Shown here: positions 12,501-26,839 of the stretch, one piece after another
How positions within the stretch are numbered: the stretch's first letter is position 1
Layout of the letters: every line of letters begins with the position of its first letter
Translations under genes and position numbers: made by a program
The notes under the pieces: generated by a model
What the model was told of the DNA's origin: nothing
Database searches by the model: none
Seen by the model: the letters and a program-made list of their open reading frames with translations, nothing else
Assembly: GCA_028456385.1 (NCBI GenBank)
Contig: JALNQF010000001.1
Location: 1-64,000 of the forward strand
Length of the DNA stretch: 64,000 nucleotides
Reading direction: 5' to 3'
From: Ophiosphaerella korrae
Lineage: Eukaryota; Ascomycota; Dothideomycetes; Pleosporales; Phaeosphaeriaceae

Positions 12501-15500
12501 ATAAATAAGAACTAATACCTATTACTATAAATAGATATAATATGAGATAAGCTATAAAAAGTAAGAATCTTTATAAAACTAGATATCTAGAACGCCTACT
12601 ATTAGATTAGAATTAAAAAAAGTAATAAGTAGAAAATAGTATTTAGAACATAGTATAGACTATATACGTACCTAGTTATACTATTTAGCTTAATAAATAC
12701 ACTAGTAGTATTCTAAGAAAGAATTAATATAGTACTAAGAGAGTACTTAGATGTATTTATATTTATATACCTAGATAATATCTTTATATTCTTAGAAATA
12801 GAGGAAGAACATATATAATATATACACAAAGTACTAGAAAAACTAGTAGAAAATAAGTTATTTCTTAAAATAAGAAAATACAAGTTCTATATAAAAGAAA
12901 TAGATTTCCTTAGATTTATTATTAAACTAGGAAAAATTAAGATTAACTTAAAAAAGATTAGATTAATTAACGAATAGCTAATACTAAGAAACCTAAAGGA
13001 GGTACAATAATTTTATAAGCTAGCTAACTTTTATAGAAAGTTAATAGTAAGATAGTCTAAAGATATAAAACTAATAACAAGACTTATAAAGAAAGATACG
13101 CTATTTAAATAGATAAAAGAATATAATAAAGTATTTAATAAGATTAAGAAGAAGTTTATAAAAAATCTAGTTATTAGAAAATATAACCTAGACCTACTAG
13201 TAATAGTAAAAATAGATATATCTAATTTAGTTTATAGAATAGCACTAATATAGGAAGACCTAGAGACTAAAAAAGAATATCTAGTTAAATACTTCTCTAA
13301 GAAAATAAAGATAGTAGAACTTAACTACTTAATCTATAATAAAGAGAGACTAGTAATCTATAAAGTATTTAAGTAATAAAGAGTATACCTATAAAGAGTA
13401 AAGTACTAGATAAAGGTTTATATAGACTATAAGAATCTTATAAGATTTATAATAAAAAAGGAGTTATTACAATACTATATAAAATAGTAGGAATTCTTAT
13501 TAATATTTAATATAGAAATTATATATATAAAAGAGAAAGATAACTAATTTATAGACGCCTTTAGTAGAAGACTAGACTTATAAGAAGAAGTAAATACTAC
13601 TAGTATAGTTCTAGTTAAGAATAAAGAAGGATACTTAGTCCTAAATATACCTAAAATAGCTATAACACTTAAAAGAACAAATAATAAGCTAGATAAATAG
13701 ATTTAGAAAATAATATAAAAAGTATCTGAAGAAATAAAAAAACTAGAAATTTAAAGAAGACTTATATAAGCCTATAGAAGAATATATATTCTAAGAAAAA
13801 TCTAGAGAGAATTTATATAATAATTCTATAAATTACTAGTATATAGTTACTAAAGTATTAAAAAAATATTAGATAGATTACTATAAGACTATTATATTCT
13901 AAAAGTAAGATAACTAGTAATAGAAGTACTATAAGACTATATAGAATACTAGAAAAATAAATATAATAGATATATATTATATAGAATACTATAACTAGTA
14001 GAAGTACTAGATTAACTATAGAGAGTTATTATAATAGACTTTATTACAAAGTTACTAAAGTCTAAAGACTTAATATTTAAAGTTAAGTATAATAGAATTC
14101 TTATAATAGTAGATAAACTTATAAAGTATATATACTTCTAACTATATAAAGAGAAAAGTAAGATAAAAGTTACTATATACTAGGTTCTAGGAACTATAAT
14201 TAGTTAATATAGACTACTAGATAAAATTATTATAGATAGAGATATATAATTTATATTAAAACTATAGAGAACGATAGTAGCGTAATTAGGAATATAATAC
14301 GTAATATCTATAGTATATTATCTATAGATAGATAGATAGTTAGAATAAATAAATTAGATAGTAGAATAATACTTAAGATACTACCTTAACTATAACTAGA
14401 ATAATTAGGTATAGTTACTACCTATAGTATAGTTAGTATATAATAGTATAAAGAATATAGTAATAAGAGTATTACCTTTCTTTATAAACTATAGATTTAA
14501 GCCTAACGTATATTAGATACTAAAAGATTAGATATCTTAGTCTTTAAGAGGAGAAAACTTTACTAATAGACTTAAAGATATATATAATTAACTAAAACAA
14601 GATATAAAATTCCTATATAATTATATAGCTAAGTACTATAATAAAAAGTATAAGGAAAGACCTTAATTTAAAAAGAGAGAAAAAGTATAGTTAGTTAAGA
14701 AAAATATTAAAAGTAAACAACTAAGTTTAAAACTAGACTACGTTAAGATAAGACTATATAAAATTAAGAAAGAAGTTATACTAGTTATATTTAAATTAAA
14801 ACTACTAAATAAAATAAAGATATACTTAACTTTTTACGTAGCTATACTAGAACAAGTACTATAAAATATAGAACTACTAGTATATAAAGTAGATACGTAT
14901 AAAGAATAAGAAGAATAAAAAGTTAAAAAAATCCTATAGTACTAGTTCTATAATAGAAGAAACTACTACTTAGTAAAATAGATAAGTATAGATAAAAAAA
15001 GATAACTATAAGAGAAAACCTAGAAACTAGAAGATAACTTTAATTACTTTAAGAAACTAAAGGAGTTCTAAAGTTAAAACCCTCTAGAGCGCCTTATAGT
15101 AAACTAAGAAAATTAATACTACTAGCGCTAAATAGAGAGATATTAAGAATATCTAATATAATAAGAGCTAGAACAGCCTAAACTATATCCTTAAGATCTA
15201 TTTTAGCCTCTAAAGTATAAGACTATTTAGATAATTTAGTATTATTATAAGCTTTTATCTTATAAAGACGCTTAATATAAGAATAGAGATCTACTAGCTT
15301 ATAAAGAGTTAGCTTATACTTAGCCTTAGCTTCTATAAGCTATAATAATAGTATCTCTTAAGCCTAGTTAATAGCTTACCTTATATAACTTAGTAAGAAA
15401 AGACTATATAGAAGTTAAATACTTATACTTTATAAGAGAGATACTAGATAGTATATACTTATATTAAATATTAGCTATAATATACTTATTATAGTATTTA

Positions 15501-15724
15501 CTATTCTTTAAAGATATAAGATAAGTAAGCTTTAATTAAGTATAATAGGTATAGGGAAATATTTTAACTTTATTACAAGTAATACAAGTAATAAGAAGAA
15601 GTTTATTATAATTAGAACGCGAAGATATAGAGAATAATAAAGAGCTAAAGATAAACAAAGAAACTAGGCTAATAACTTTTAGCCTAAGATAGAGAAATAA
15701 GAACTTATCTAAAGAGGAGAATAG

Positions 15725-16165
15725 TATTATAGTTATAACAAGAGAAAACTAATTTAAACTAATTAGCCCTACTATAGATAATATCAACGTATATAATCTA
15801 TAAGAAAATAAACTAAACTAAGAAACTAACTATAATAGAGATAGGTAATAAATTTATAATTTACAATCTTAGTAAATACAAAGTATAAAGCTAAGCACGT
15901 AATAGATTTATAATTTATATTTTTAGTAAATACAAAGTATAAAGCTAGCTAAGAAACCTAGGTATATAGTTAATAGGATACGTATTATTAGGATAGTATT
16001 AGTAATTTAATCTTTTAACTATAGAATACTAGTACAAAATAGTTACAAAATATCTTCTACTATTTATAGTTATTATAGATCCTAATACAAGCTTTTACTA
16101 TTAACTCTTAATCTACTAACCTCTTAGAATAGCTACTTATAGTTAATAACAAGAGGCCTATTATA
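15725..16165 (+). repeat. 3' LTR of the full-length gypsy element
   Basis: 441 bp, beginning TATTATAG and ending GGCCTATTATA, followed by target duplication TATAG. Its 3' end (AAGAGGCCTATTATA) represents a second LTR subtype, shared with 26,398-26,839 but different from the ACTCTAGTAATACC type at 5,915. Confidence 0.88.
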
Positions 16166-16170
16166 TATAG

Positions 16171-17247
16171 CCTATAGTAAGTACTATTATCTTCTAGCTA
16201 CCTCTTAATATAAATAAAGAGACGCTAGAAATATCTAATATAATAGGAGCTAGAGTAGCCTCTATAGTATCTTTAAAGTCTATCTTAGCTTCTAAGGTAT
16301 AAAACTATTTAGATAATTTAGTATTATTATAAGCTTTTATCTTATAAAGACACTTAATATAAGAATAAAGATTTACTAGCTTATAAAGAGTTAGCTTATA
16401 CTTAGCTTTAGCTTCTATAAGCTATAATAATAGTATCTCTTAAGCTTAGTTAATAGCTCGCCTTATATAATTTAGTAAGAATAGACTATATAGAAATTAA
16501 ATACTTATACTCTATAAGAGAAATACTAGAAAGAGTATATTTATATTAAATATTAGTAAGAATATACTTACTATAATACTAACTATCTTTTAAAGATATA
16601 AGATAAGTAAGCTTTAATTAAGTATAATAGGTATAAGGAAATATTTTAACCTTGTTACAAGTAATATAAGTAATAAGAAGAAGTTTATTATAATTAGAAC
16701 GCGAAGATATAGAGAATAATAAAGAACTAGAAATAAATAAAGAAACTAGACTAATAACTTTAGGCCTAGGATAAGAAAATAAGAACTTACCTAGAGAGAG
16801 GAATAGTGTTATAGTTATAACAAGAGAAAACTAACTTAAGCTAATTAGCCTTACCTTAGATAATAATAGTACGTATAATCTATAAGGTAATAAACTTAAT
16901 TAAGAAACTAACTATAATAAAGATATATAATAAATTTATAATTTATAATCTTAGTAAATATAAAGTATAAAGCTAAGTATATAATAGATTTATAATTTAC
17001 AATCTTAGTAAATACAAAGTATAAAGCTAGCTAAGAAATATAAGTATATAGTTAGTAGTAATACGTATTATTAGGATAGTATTAGTAATCTAATCTCTAA
17101 CCTAGAATACTAATACTTAATATTATATATACAAATTAACTATTATTTAAAGTTATTACTAATTATAATATAAGCTTTTGTTATTACCTTGTAATTTACT
17201 AATAACCTAGAGGTTATTAAGAAGTCGACCCTAGTATACCTATTACA
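16171..17247 (+). mobile_element. 3' fragment of another + strand gypsy copy with its LTR
   Basis: The post-pol segment of the main family is seen at about 16,171-16,806, then a 441-bp LTR at 16,807-17,247 that begins TGTTATAG and ends TATTACA. The rest of this copy is not seen beside it. The full-length element at 9,140 appears to have inserted at its left edge. Directly after 17,247 the sequence switches to - strand pol, so this copy itself sits inside, or cut, the oldest - strand element. Confidence 0.7.
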
Positions 17248-18778
17248 AGAATTACTATTCTCTTTATATAAGTATTCTTCTTACTATAACTATATATTAC
17301 TTTATTTATTATTAGAATATTATAAACTTTATTACTTTAAGATTATATTCTTTCTAGTCTTTATATACTTTTTCTATACTTATAACTAGTAAGTATTTCT
17401 AAATAAACTTCTAGTCTTTATTTTATTCTTCTATATCTATTATTATATAGCTATTATAGCTCTATACTTTTAACTAGGTATATTTAGTACTTCTTATATT
17501 ATTTTAACTTCTATCTCTTTATAGTTCTTTAGAGAAAACTATAGTAGTCTCTTTATCTAGTACTAGTCCTTTAGCCTAGATTAATAAGGTCTAAAGCTTT
17601 TCTCCTTCTAAGTCTTCTATTAGTAAGTCTATTACTTAAGCTATTTCTTTTAGCTAAGCTTTTATTCTTTCTTTTATTACTACTACTTTATCTTTTTATA
17701 TAAACTATCTTACTCTTTACTTACTAAAAAGATATATATAGTAGTTATCTTTATAATAAAAGGTCTAATAGAGTATTATATATTATATTTCTTTACTTCT
17801 AGTTACTTTTTCTTAGAGTTTAGCCTATACTTTTAGTACTTCTTTCTTATTTTCTATTATTTTAGACTAGGTTTCTTTCTTTAAGTCTTTACTTCTATAG
17901 TCTCTTATAAAGTATCTTAGTTTCTTATATTTATAGTATACTATATCTTTCTTTTATTTAGAATAGTAGTCTTTTATATAGTAGCTTTTCTTACTATAGC
18001 TAAAGTATATAAGGTCTTTATTTTTATTTTTATTTTTATCTTTATTAGCGTTAAGGATTATAAGGTCTCTAGTATCTTAATTCTTAAGTTATCTTCTATA
18101 CTTATTCTTTTTCTATTCTTAAAAGTTATTATTAATTTATATTACCTATTATTTTAGAGCTTCTAGTATTCTTAGTTTCTCTATATAGATTATTTTATAT
18201 TATATTTTAGTATTTAGTCTTTATTTAAATTATAATATTAAAGATACCTTGTTTTATTCTATATTTTATAATAGTTACTTAAACTATAATATATATTTAG
18301 AAATACTCTTATTTTATATAAGCCTTTTAAGCTTTTCTTTAGCTTATTAAGTAATATCTCTATCTCTAAATACTACTCTTATTCGTTTAGTAAAGTATTT
18401 ATAACTTCTAAAGATAGCTCTTATTTTATTCTTCTATATTCTTAGAGTATATATTATATAGTTTATCTAGTAAGGCTTAAACTATCTTATTATATCTTCT
18501 TTAATATATATTCTAATATATATTACCTTTTTATCTTCTTTATTAAAGTATAGTACTTATATATTAATCTAGAGTTATACTAAAGCTATAAGTAGTCTTA
18601 ATCTTTCTTTTATTCTATTAAACTTCTTAAGTACTAGTATTTTTAGTAGTTTTTTTATTATACTTATTTCTAGTCTTTATATAATTTATTCTATCTAGTT
18701 CTATCCTTCTATAATAGCTTTAATCTATATCTTGTTTTATTTTATATAGTCCTAGAGTTCTTTATTTTATATTTCTAG
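17248..18778 (-). mobile_element. Outermost (oldest) - strand gypsy copy, left part: pol start to gag
   Basis: This is the reverse complement of the main family over the portion equivalent to about 9,780-11,310 of the full-length copy, that is gag and the start of pol. It stops at TCTAG (18,774-18,778) exactly where another complete element begins. The missing 5' end of the same gag resumes at 33,735 after an identical TCTAG, so 17,248-18,778 and 33,740-34,399 are two halves of one insertion. Confidence 0.85.
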
Positions 18779-21700
18779 TATAATAGGTATACTAAAGTTA
18801 ACTTCTTAATACCTAAAGAGTATTAGTAGATTACAAAGTAATAATAAAAGCTTGTATTAGGATCTATAATAACTATAAATAATAGAAGATATTTTGTAAC
18901 TATCTTATATTAGTATTTTATAGTTAAGGGATTAAATTACTAATACTATCCTAATAATATATATTACTACTAACTATATACCTAAGCTTCTTAGCTAACT
19001 TTATACTTTATATTTACTAAGATCGCAAATTATAAATTTATTACGTACTTAACTTTATACTTTATATTTACTAAGATTGTAAATTATAAATCTATTATAT
19101 ATCTTTATTATAGTTAGTTTCTTAGTTTAGTTTATTTTCTTATAGATTATATATATTGTTATTATCTATAGTAGGGCTAACTAGTTTAAATTAGTTTTCT
19201 CTTATTATAGCTATAATACTATTCTCCTCTTTAGATAGGTTCTTATTTCTCTATCCTAGGCCTAAAGTTATTAGTCTAGTTTCTTTATTTATTTCTAGCT
19301 CTTTATTATTCTCTATATCTTTATATTCTAATTATAATAAACTTCTTTTTATTACTTATAGTACTTATAATAGAGTTAAAATATTTCTCTACGCTTATTA
19401 TACTTAATTAAAGCTTACTTGTCTTATATCTTTAAAGGATAGTAAGTACTATAGTAAGTATATCTTAGCTAATATTTAATATAAGTATATACTATCTAGT
19501 GTCTCTCTTATAGAGTATAAGTATTTAATTTTTATATAGTTTTCTCTTACTAAGTTATATAAAGTAAGCTATTAACTAGGCTTAAGAGATACTATTATTA
19601 TAGCTTATAGAAGCTAAAGCTAAGTATAAGCTAACTCTTTATAAGCTAGTAAATCTTTATTCTTATATTAAGTATCTTTATAAGATAAAAGCTTATAATA
19701 ATACTAAATTATCTAAATAGACTTACGCCTTAGAGGCTAAAATAGACTTTAAGGATATAGTTTAGGCTATTCTAGCTCTTATCTTATTAGACGTTCCTAA
19801 CGCCTCTTTATTTAGCGCTAGTAGTACTAGTTTTCTTAGTTTACTATAAGGTAGTTTAAAGAGTTTTAACTTTACTAGTCTTTTAGTTTCTTAGAGTAAT
19901 TAAGATTATCCTCTAGTTTCTATATTTTTTCCTATAGTTATCCTTTTTCGTCTATTCTTATCTATTCTACTAAATAGTAGTTTCTACTATTATAAAATTA
20001 ATATTATAAGATTTTTTTAACTTCTTATTCTTCTTATTCTCTATATATATTTACTTTATACACTAGTAGTTTTACTTCTTATAGTACTTATTCTAGTAGA
20101 GCTACGTAGAACGTTAAGTATATCTTTAACTTATTTAGTAGCTTTAGTTTAAATATAACTAGTATAACTTCTTTTTTAATTTTATATAGTCTTATCTTAA
20201 TATAGTTTAGTTTTAAACTTAGTTATTTACTCTTAATATTTTTTTATACTAACTATACTTTTTTTCTTTTTTTAAATTAGAGTTCTTCTTTATATTTCTT
20301 ATTATAGTATTTTACTATTTAATTATATAGGAATTCTATATCTTATTTTAGTTAATTATATATATCCTTAAGTTTATTAGTAAAGTTTTTTCTTTTTAGA
20401 GACTAAGATACTTTAGATTTTAGTATTCTATATACATTAGGGTTAAATCTATAGTTTATAAAGAAAGGTAATACTCTTATTACTATATTCTTTACGCTAT
20501 TGTATACTAACTATACTATAGGTAGTAGCTATACCTAATTATTCTAGTTATAGTTAAAGTAATATCTTAAGTACTATTTTACTATCTAGTTTATATATTC
20601 TAATTATCTATCTATTTATAAGTAGTATACTATTAATATTATATACTAGATTCCTAGTTATACTATTATTATTCCTTATAGTTTTAATATAAATCGTATA
20701 TCTCTATCTATAATAATTTTATCTAGTAGTCTATATTAACTAATTATAGTTCCTAGAATCTAGTATATAGTAACTTCTATCCTACTTTTCTCTTTATATA
20801 AGTAGAAGTATAAGTACTTTATAAGTTTATCTACTATTATTAAGATTCTATTATATTTAACTCCTAATATTAAGTCTTTAGACTTTAGTAGTTTTATAAT
20901 AAAGTCTATTATAATAACTTCTTATAGTTATTCTAGTGTCTTAATTAGTTATAGTATCTTATATAGTATATATCTATTGTATTTATTTCTATAATATTCT
21001 ATATAGTCTTGTAGTACTTCTATTACTAGTTATCTTACTTTTAGGATATAGTATTTCTTTAGGAGTCTATCTAATATTTTATTAATACCTTAGTATCTAT
21101 ATACTAGTAATTTATAGAATTATTATATAAATTCTCTTTAGATTTTTCTTAGAATATATATTCTTCTATAGGCTTATACTAGTCTTTTTTAAATTTTTAG
21201 TTTCTTTATTCCTTTAGATACTTTTTACGTTACCTTTTAAATCTATTTATCTAGCTTACTACTTATTCTTTTAAGTATTGTAGCTATTTTAGGTATATTT
21301 AAGACTAGGTATCCTTCTTTATTCTTAACTAGAACTATACTAGTAGTGCTTACTTCTTTTTATAAGTCTAGTCTTCTACTAAGAGTATCTATAAATTAGT
21401 TATCTTTTTCTTTTATATATATAATTTCTATATTAAATATTAATAAGAATTCCTACTATCTTATATATTATTATAATAGTTCTTTATTTATTATAAATCT
21501 TATAAGATTCTTATAGTCTATATAAACTTTTATCTAATACTTTACTTTTTATAAGTATACTCTCTATTATTTAAATACTTTATAGATTACTAGTATTTCT
21601 TTATTATAGATTAAATAATTAAGTTTTACTATTTTTATCTTTTTAGAGAAGTATTTAACTAAATATTTTTATTTAGTTCTTTTATCTTCTTATATAAGTA

Positions 21701-24700
21701 CTATTCTATAGACTAAGTTAGATATATCTATTTTTACTATTACTAGTAGGTCTAGGTTATATATTCTAATTACTAGCTTTTCTATAAACTTTTTCTTAAT
21801 CTTATTAAATACTTTATTATATTCTTTTATCTATTTAAATAGTATATCTTTCTTTATAAGTCTTGTTATTAGTTCTATATCTTTAAACTATCTTACTATT
21901 AACTTTCTATAAAAGTTAGCTAACTTATAAAATTATTATACTTCTTTTAGGTTCTTTAGTATTAGCTATTTATTAATTAACCTAATCTTTTCTAAGTTAA
22001 TCTTAATTTTTCTTAGTTTAATAATAAATCTAAGGAAATCTATTTCTTTTATATAGAATTTATATTTTCTTATTTTAAGAAATAGTTTATTTTTTACTAG
22101 TTTCTCTAGTACTTTATATACGTATTATACGTATTCTTCTTCTATTTCTAAGAATATAAAGATATTATCTAGATATATAAATATAAATATATCTAAGTAC
22201 TCTCTTAGTACTATATTAATTCTTTCTTAGAATACTACTAGTGCGTTTATTAAGCTAAATAATATAACTAGTTATTTATATAGTTTATACTATATTCTAA
22301 ATACTATTTTCTACTTGTCTCTCTTTTTAATTCTAATCTAGTAGTAAGTATTTTAGATATCTAGTTTTATAAAGATCTTTACTCTTTATAGCCTATTCTA
22401 TTTTTTATCTATTTATAGTAGTAAGTATTAGTTCTTGTTTATAATTATATTAGTTTTCTTAAAATCTATATAAAGTCTTTTATTACTTATTCCTTTTTTA
22501 TTTATAAATATAAGTTTATATACTACTAAAGATTTAGATTCTTTTATCTATCTCTTTTTTATTATACTTTAGATAAATATTTATTTAATTTTAGATTCTT
22601 TTTCTATTTTTTAGTAGACTAGGCTTTATCTTAGGTTTTTATCTTTTTCTAGGTCTATTACTAAGTCCTATAGTTAATATTCTAGAAGGTAATCCTCTAG
22701 CTCTATAAGCTATTTTTCCTATTTCTTCTATTTTTTAGGGAATTTTCCTTTATAAGTACTTATATTAGCTTTTAATATATCTATTTTATAGTAATTAATC
22801 TTTCCTATTCTCTAATTAATATATAAGTTAGTTATCTATAACTATAGTATACCTAATATTATATCTTATTTATTATTAATTATTATAATATCTATAACTA
22901 TATTCTTAATTATTATCTCTTCTAGGTTTAATATAGAAGAAACTATTTTAAACCTAATAGGTTCTTAGAATAGTTTTCTTTTAATTATACTTAGTTATTA
23001 AAGATATTTCTTTATTATATACTTTATTCTTTATATTTCTATAAACTTCTTTAATATAAAGTTTCTTATAGCTTTACTATTAATTTTTAATTATACTTCT
23101 TTCCTTTAGTATATACTTTTTTTTATAATATATAGGCCTCTTATACCTTCTAGCTTTTTTTACTTAGGCGACTTTATAAATTATCTATTTTTCTAAAGCT
23201 ATAGCTTTACTTTAAGTTTATATTCTTTATATTTTAGATATTTATTATACCTATATTTGTACTATAGTCCTCCTTAGACGTATTTCTTAGATAGTTTTAG
23301 TCTAGGCCTTATTACTACGTATCTATCTTCTAGAATTACTTTTTATCCTTAGACATCTTCTACTAGGATTACTCTAGTATAATTATAGCCTTTTCTTCTT
23401 ATAAGCTATATATTATTATTTACTTTAGAGTTTCTATATATAATACTTTAAAATATACTAGATATTTTAGATCTATTATTTTGTTGTCTCCTTCCTAGTA
23501 TTTATTTTTACTAGGTATATTTATTATTAGAATATAGTATACTACTAGTATTCTTAGTATATAGGCTTTATTAATCTATTACGTTTTCTTTATAAGGTAT
23601 TACTATTCTTTTTATATAAGTATTCTCCCTACTATAACTATATATTACTATATCTATTCTTAAAATAGTTTAAACTTTATTTTTTAAGGATTATATTCTT
23701 TCTAGTCTTTATACACTTCTTCTATACTTATAACTATTAAGTATATTTAAATAAATCTCTATTCTTTATTTTATTCTTTTATATCTATTATTATATAGCT
23801 ATTATAGCTATATATTATTAGCTAGGCGTACTCTATACCTTTTATACTAACTTATTCTTTACTTTTTTATAGTTTTTTAGAGGTATTTATAGTAGTCTCT
23901 TTATCTAGTACTAGTTCTTTAGCCTAAGTTAATAGAATCTAAGGCTCTTCCCCTTCTAAGTCTTTTATTAGTAGGTCTATTACTTAGGCTATTTCTTCTA
24001 GCTAAGCTTTTATTCTTTCTTTTATTACTACTACTCTATTTCTTTATTATAAGAAATATCCTACTCTTTACTTACTAAAAAGATATATATAGTAGTTATC
24101 TTTATAATAAAAGGTTTAGTAGAGTATTATATACTATAGTTCTTTACTCCTAGCTACTTTCTTTTAAGGTTTAGCCTATACTTATAGTACTTCTTTTTTC
24201 TTTTTAGTTATTTTTAACTAAGTTTCTTTCTTTAAGTCTTTACTTTTATAATCTTTTATAAAGTATCTAGGTTTCTTATATTTATAGTATACTATATCTT
24301 TTTTCTTTTATAATTAGTAGTCTTTTACGTAATAGCTTTTCTTACTATAGTTAAAGTATATAATATCTTTATTCTTCTTTTTCTTTTTATCTTTATTTAT
24401 ATTAAAGATTATAAGGTCTCTTTTATTATAATTCTAGGTATAACCTTTATACTTATTCTTTTTCTATTCTTAAAGGTTATTATTAATCTATATTACCTAT
24501 TATTTTAAAGCTTCTAGTATTTATAGTTTTTCTATATAAATTATTTTATATTAGATTTTTAAGTTTAGTCCTTACTTAAATTATAATATTAAAGCTAACT
24601 TATTCTATTCTATATTTTATAATAGTTATTTAAACTATAATACGTATTCTAGAATATTCTAACTTTATATAAGCTTTTCTAACTATTCTTTAGCTTATTA

Positions 24701-25333
24701 GGTAATGTCTATATCTTTAAACGCTACTCTTATTTATCTAGTAAAGTATTTATAACTTCTAAAGATAGCTCTTATCTTATCCTTCTAAGTTATTAGGGCG
24801 TATATTATATAGTCTATCTAGTAAGGCTTAAACTATCTTATTATATTCTTTTTAAGGTATATTCTAATATATATTACTTTCTTTTCTTTTATATTAAAGT
24901 ATAGTACTTATATATCTATCTAGAGTTATACTAAGACTATAAAGAGTTTTAGTTTTTCTCTTATCTTATTAAACTTCTTAATAATAGGTATTTTTAGTAG
25001 TTTCTTTATTATACTTATCTCTAGGCGTTATATAATTAGTTCTATTTAATTTTATCTTTTAATAATAGCTTTAATCTACGCTTTATTTTATTTTATATAT
25101 TCCTAGAGTTCTTTATTCTACGTTTCTAAGGTATTAATTACTATCTTTATATCTTTTTTCTTAGAGATTAAGTTATTTATATAGTTTTTAATATCTTTTT
25201 ATACTATATTATCTAACTTATAACTACTTATAGGTGCTTTAGCTATTCTTTTAGTTAAACTTTTTACTATTATATTAGCTTAGACTATATACTACTTACA
25301 CTTTACTTCTTGTAATAACTTAAATTAGTAAGG

Positions 25334-25476
25334 TATAATAGGTATACTAAGGTTAACTTCTTAATACCTAAAAAGTATTAGTAGATTATAAAGTAATAAT
25401 AAAAGCTTATATTAGGATCTATAATAACTATAAATAATACAAGATATTTTATAACTATCTTGTATTAGCGTTCTAT
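25334..25476 (-). repeat. Split LTR, left part
   Basis: The first 143 bp (in window order) of a 440-bp LTR whose remainder is 33,438-33,734. It is interrupted by the 7,956-bp nested element. Confidence 0.85.
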
Positions 25477-26397
25477 TATAATAGGTATTACTAGAGTTAA
25501 CTTCTAATACCTAAAGAGTATTAGTAGATTATAAGGTAATAACAAAAGCTTATATTAGGATCTATAATAACTATAAACAATAGAAGATATTTTATAACTA
25601 TCTTATATTATTATTCTATAGTTAAAAGATTAAATTACTAATACTATCCTAATAATACGTATTATTACTAACTATATACCTAGGCTACTTAGCTAGCTTT
25701 ATACTTTATATTTACTAAGATTGTAAATTATAAATTTATTACCTATCTCTATTATAGTTAGTTTCTTAGTCTAGTTTATATTTCTATAGATTATATATAT
25801 TATTATTATCTATAGTAAAGCTAATTAGTTTAAATTAGTTTTCTCTTGTTATAGCTATAATACTATTCTTCTTTTTAGGTAAGTTCTTATTTCTCTACCC
25901 TAGGCCTAAGGTTATTAGTCTAGTTTTTTTATTTATTTCTAATTCTTTATTATTTTCTATATCTTTATATTCTAATTACAATAAACTCTTTCTTATTACT
26001 TACGTTACTTGTAATAAAGTTAAAATATTTCCTTATACCTATTATACTTAATTATAGCTTACTTATCTTATATCTTTAAAGGATAGTAAGTACTATAATA
26101 AGTATATCTAAGCTAATATTTAATATAAGTATATACTATCTAGTATTTCTCTTATAGAGTATAAGTATTTAATTTTTATATAGTCTCTTCTTACTAAGTT
26201 ATATAGAGTAAGCTATTAATTAAGCTTAAGAAATACTATTATTATAGCTTATAGAGGCTAAGGCTAAGTATAAGCTAACTCTTTATAAGCTAGTAGATTT
26301 TTATTCTTATATTAAGTGTCTTTATAAAATAAAGGCTTATAATAATACTAAATTATCTAAATAGTTTTATACTTTAGAGGCTAAAATAGACTTTATA

Positions 26398-26839
26398 TAT
26401 AATAGGCCTCTTATTATTAACTATAAGTACTTATCTTTAAAAGTTAGTAGATTAAAAGGTAATAGTAAAAGTTTATATTAGGATCTATAATAACTATAAA
26501 TAATAGAAGATATTTTATAACTATCTTATATTAGCGTTCTATAGTTAGGAGATTAAATTACTAATAGTATTCTAATAATATATATTACTACTAACTATAT
26601 ACCTAGGCTTCTTAGCTAGCTTTATACTTTATATTTACTAAGATTATAAATTATAAATTTATTATATACTTAACTTTATACTTTATATTTACTAAGATTA
26701 TAAATTACAAATTTATTACGTGTCTCTATTATAGTTAGCTTCCTAGTCTAGCTTATTTCTCTATAGGTTATATACGTCGTTATTATCTATAGTAGGGCTA
26801 ATTAGTTTAAATTAGTTTCTTCTTATTACTACTATAATA
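26398..26839 (-). repeat. Extra LTR inside the innermost gypsy copy
   Basis: 442 bp, with the AGGCCTCTTATTA end shared with the full-length + strand element. It is flanked on both sides by the post-pol segment of the same family. The neighbouring segment 25,863-26,397 stops abruptly at its edge. Confidence 0.8.

Larger units (their letters stand above)
9140..16165 (+). mobile_element. Full-length Ty3/gypsy chromovirus, 7,026 bp, RIP-degraded
   Basis: Two LTRs of equal length (441 bp each) and a matching 5-bp target duplication TATAG (9,135-9,139 and 16,166-16,170) define a complete insertion. Inside, read through the stops: gag about 9,690-10,640, with a CCHC zinc-knuckle relic near 10,540-10,595 whose cysteines have become tyrosines; protease; reverse transcriptase with YLDN in place of YLDD near 12,768; RNase H; integrase starting near 14,030 (DFITKL); and a chromodomain-like tail around 14,890-15,070. 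About 650 bp of sequence without an assigned frame precede the 3' LTR. Dense TAA/TAG codons across gag and pol mean no functional protein. Known chromoviruses target heterochromatin through the chromodomain. Confidence 0.9.
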
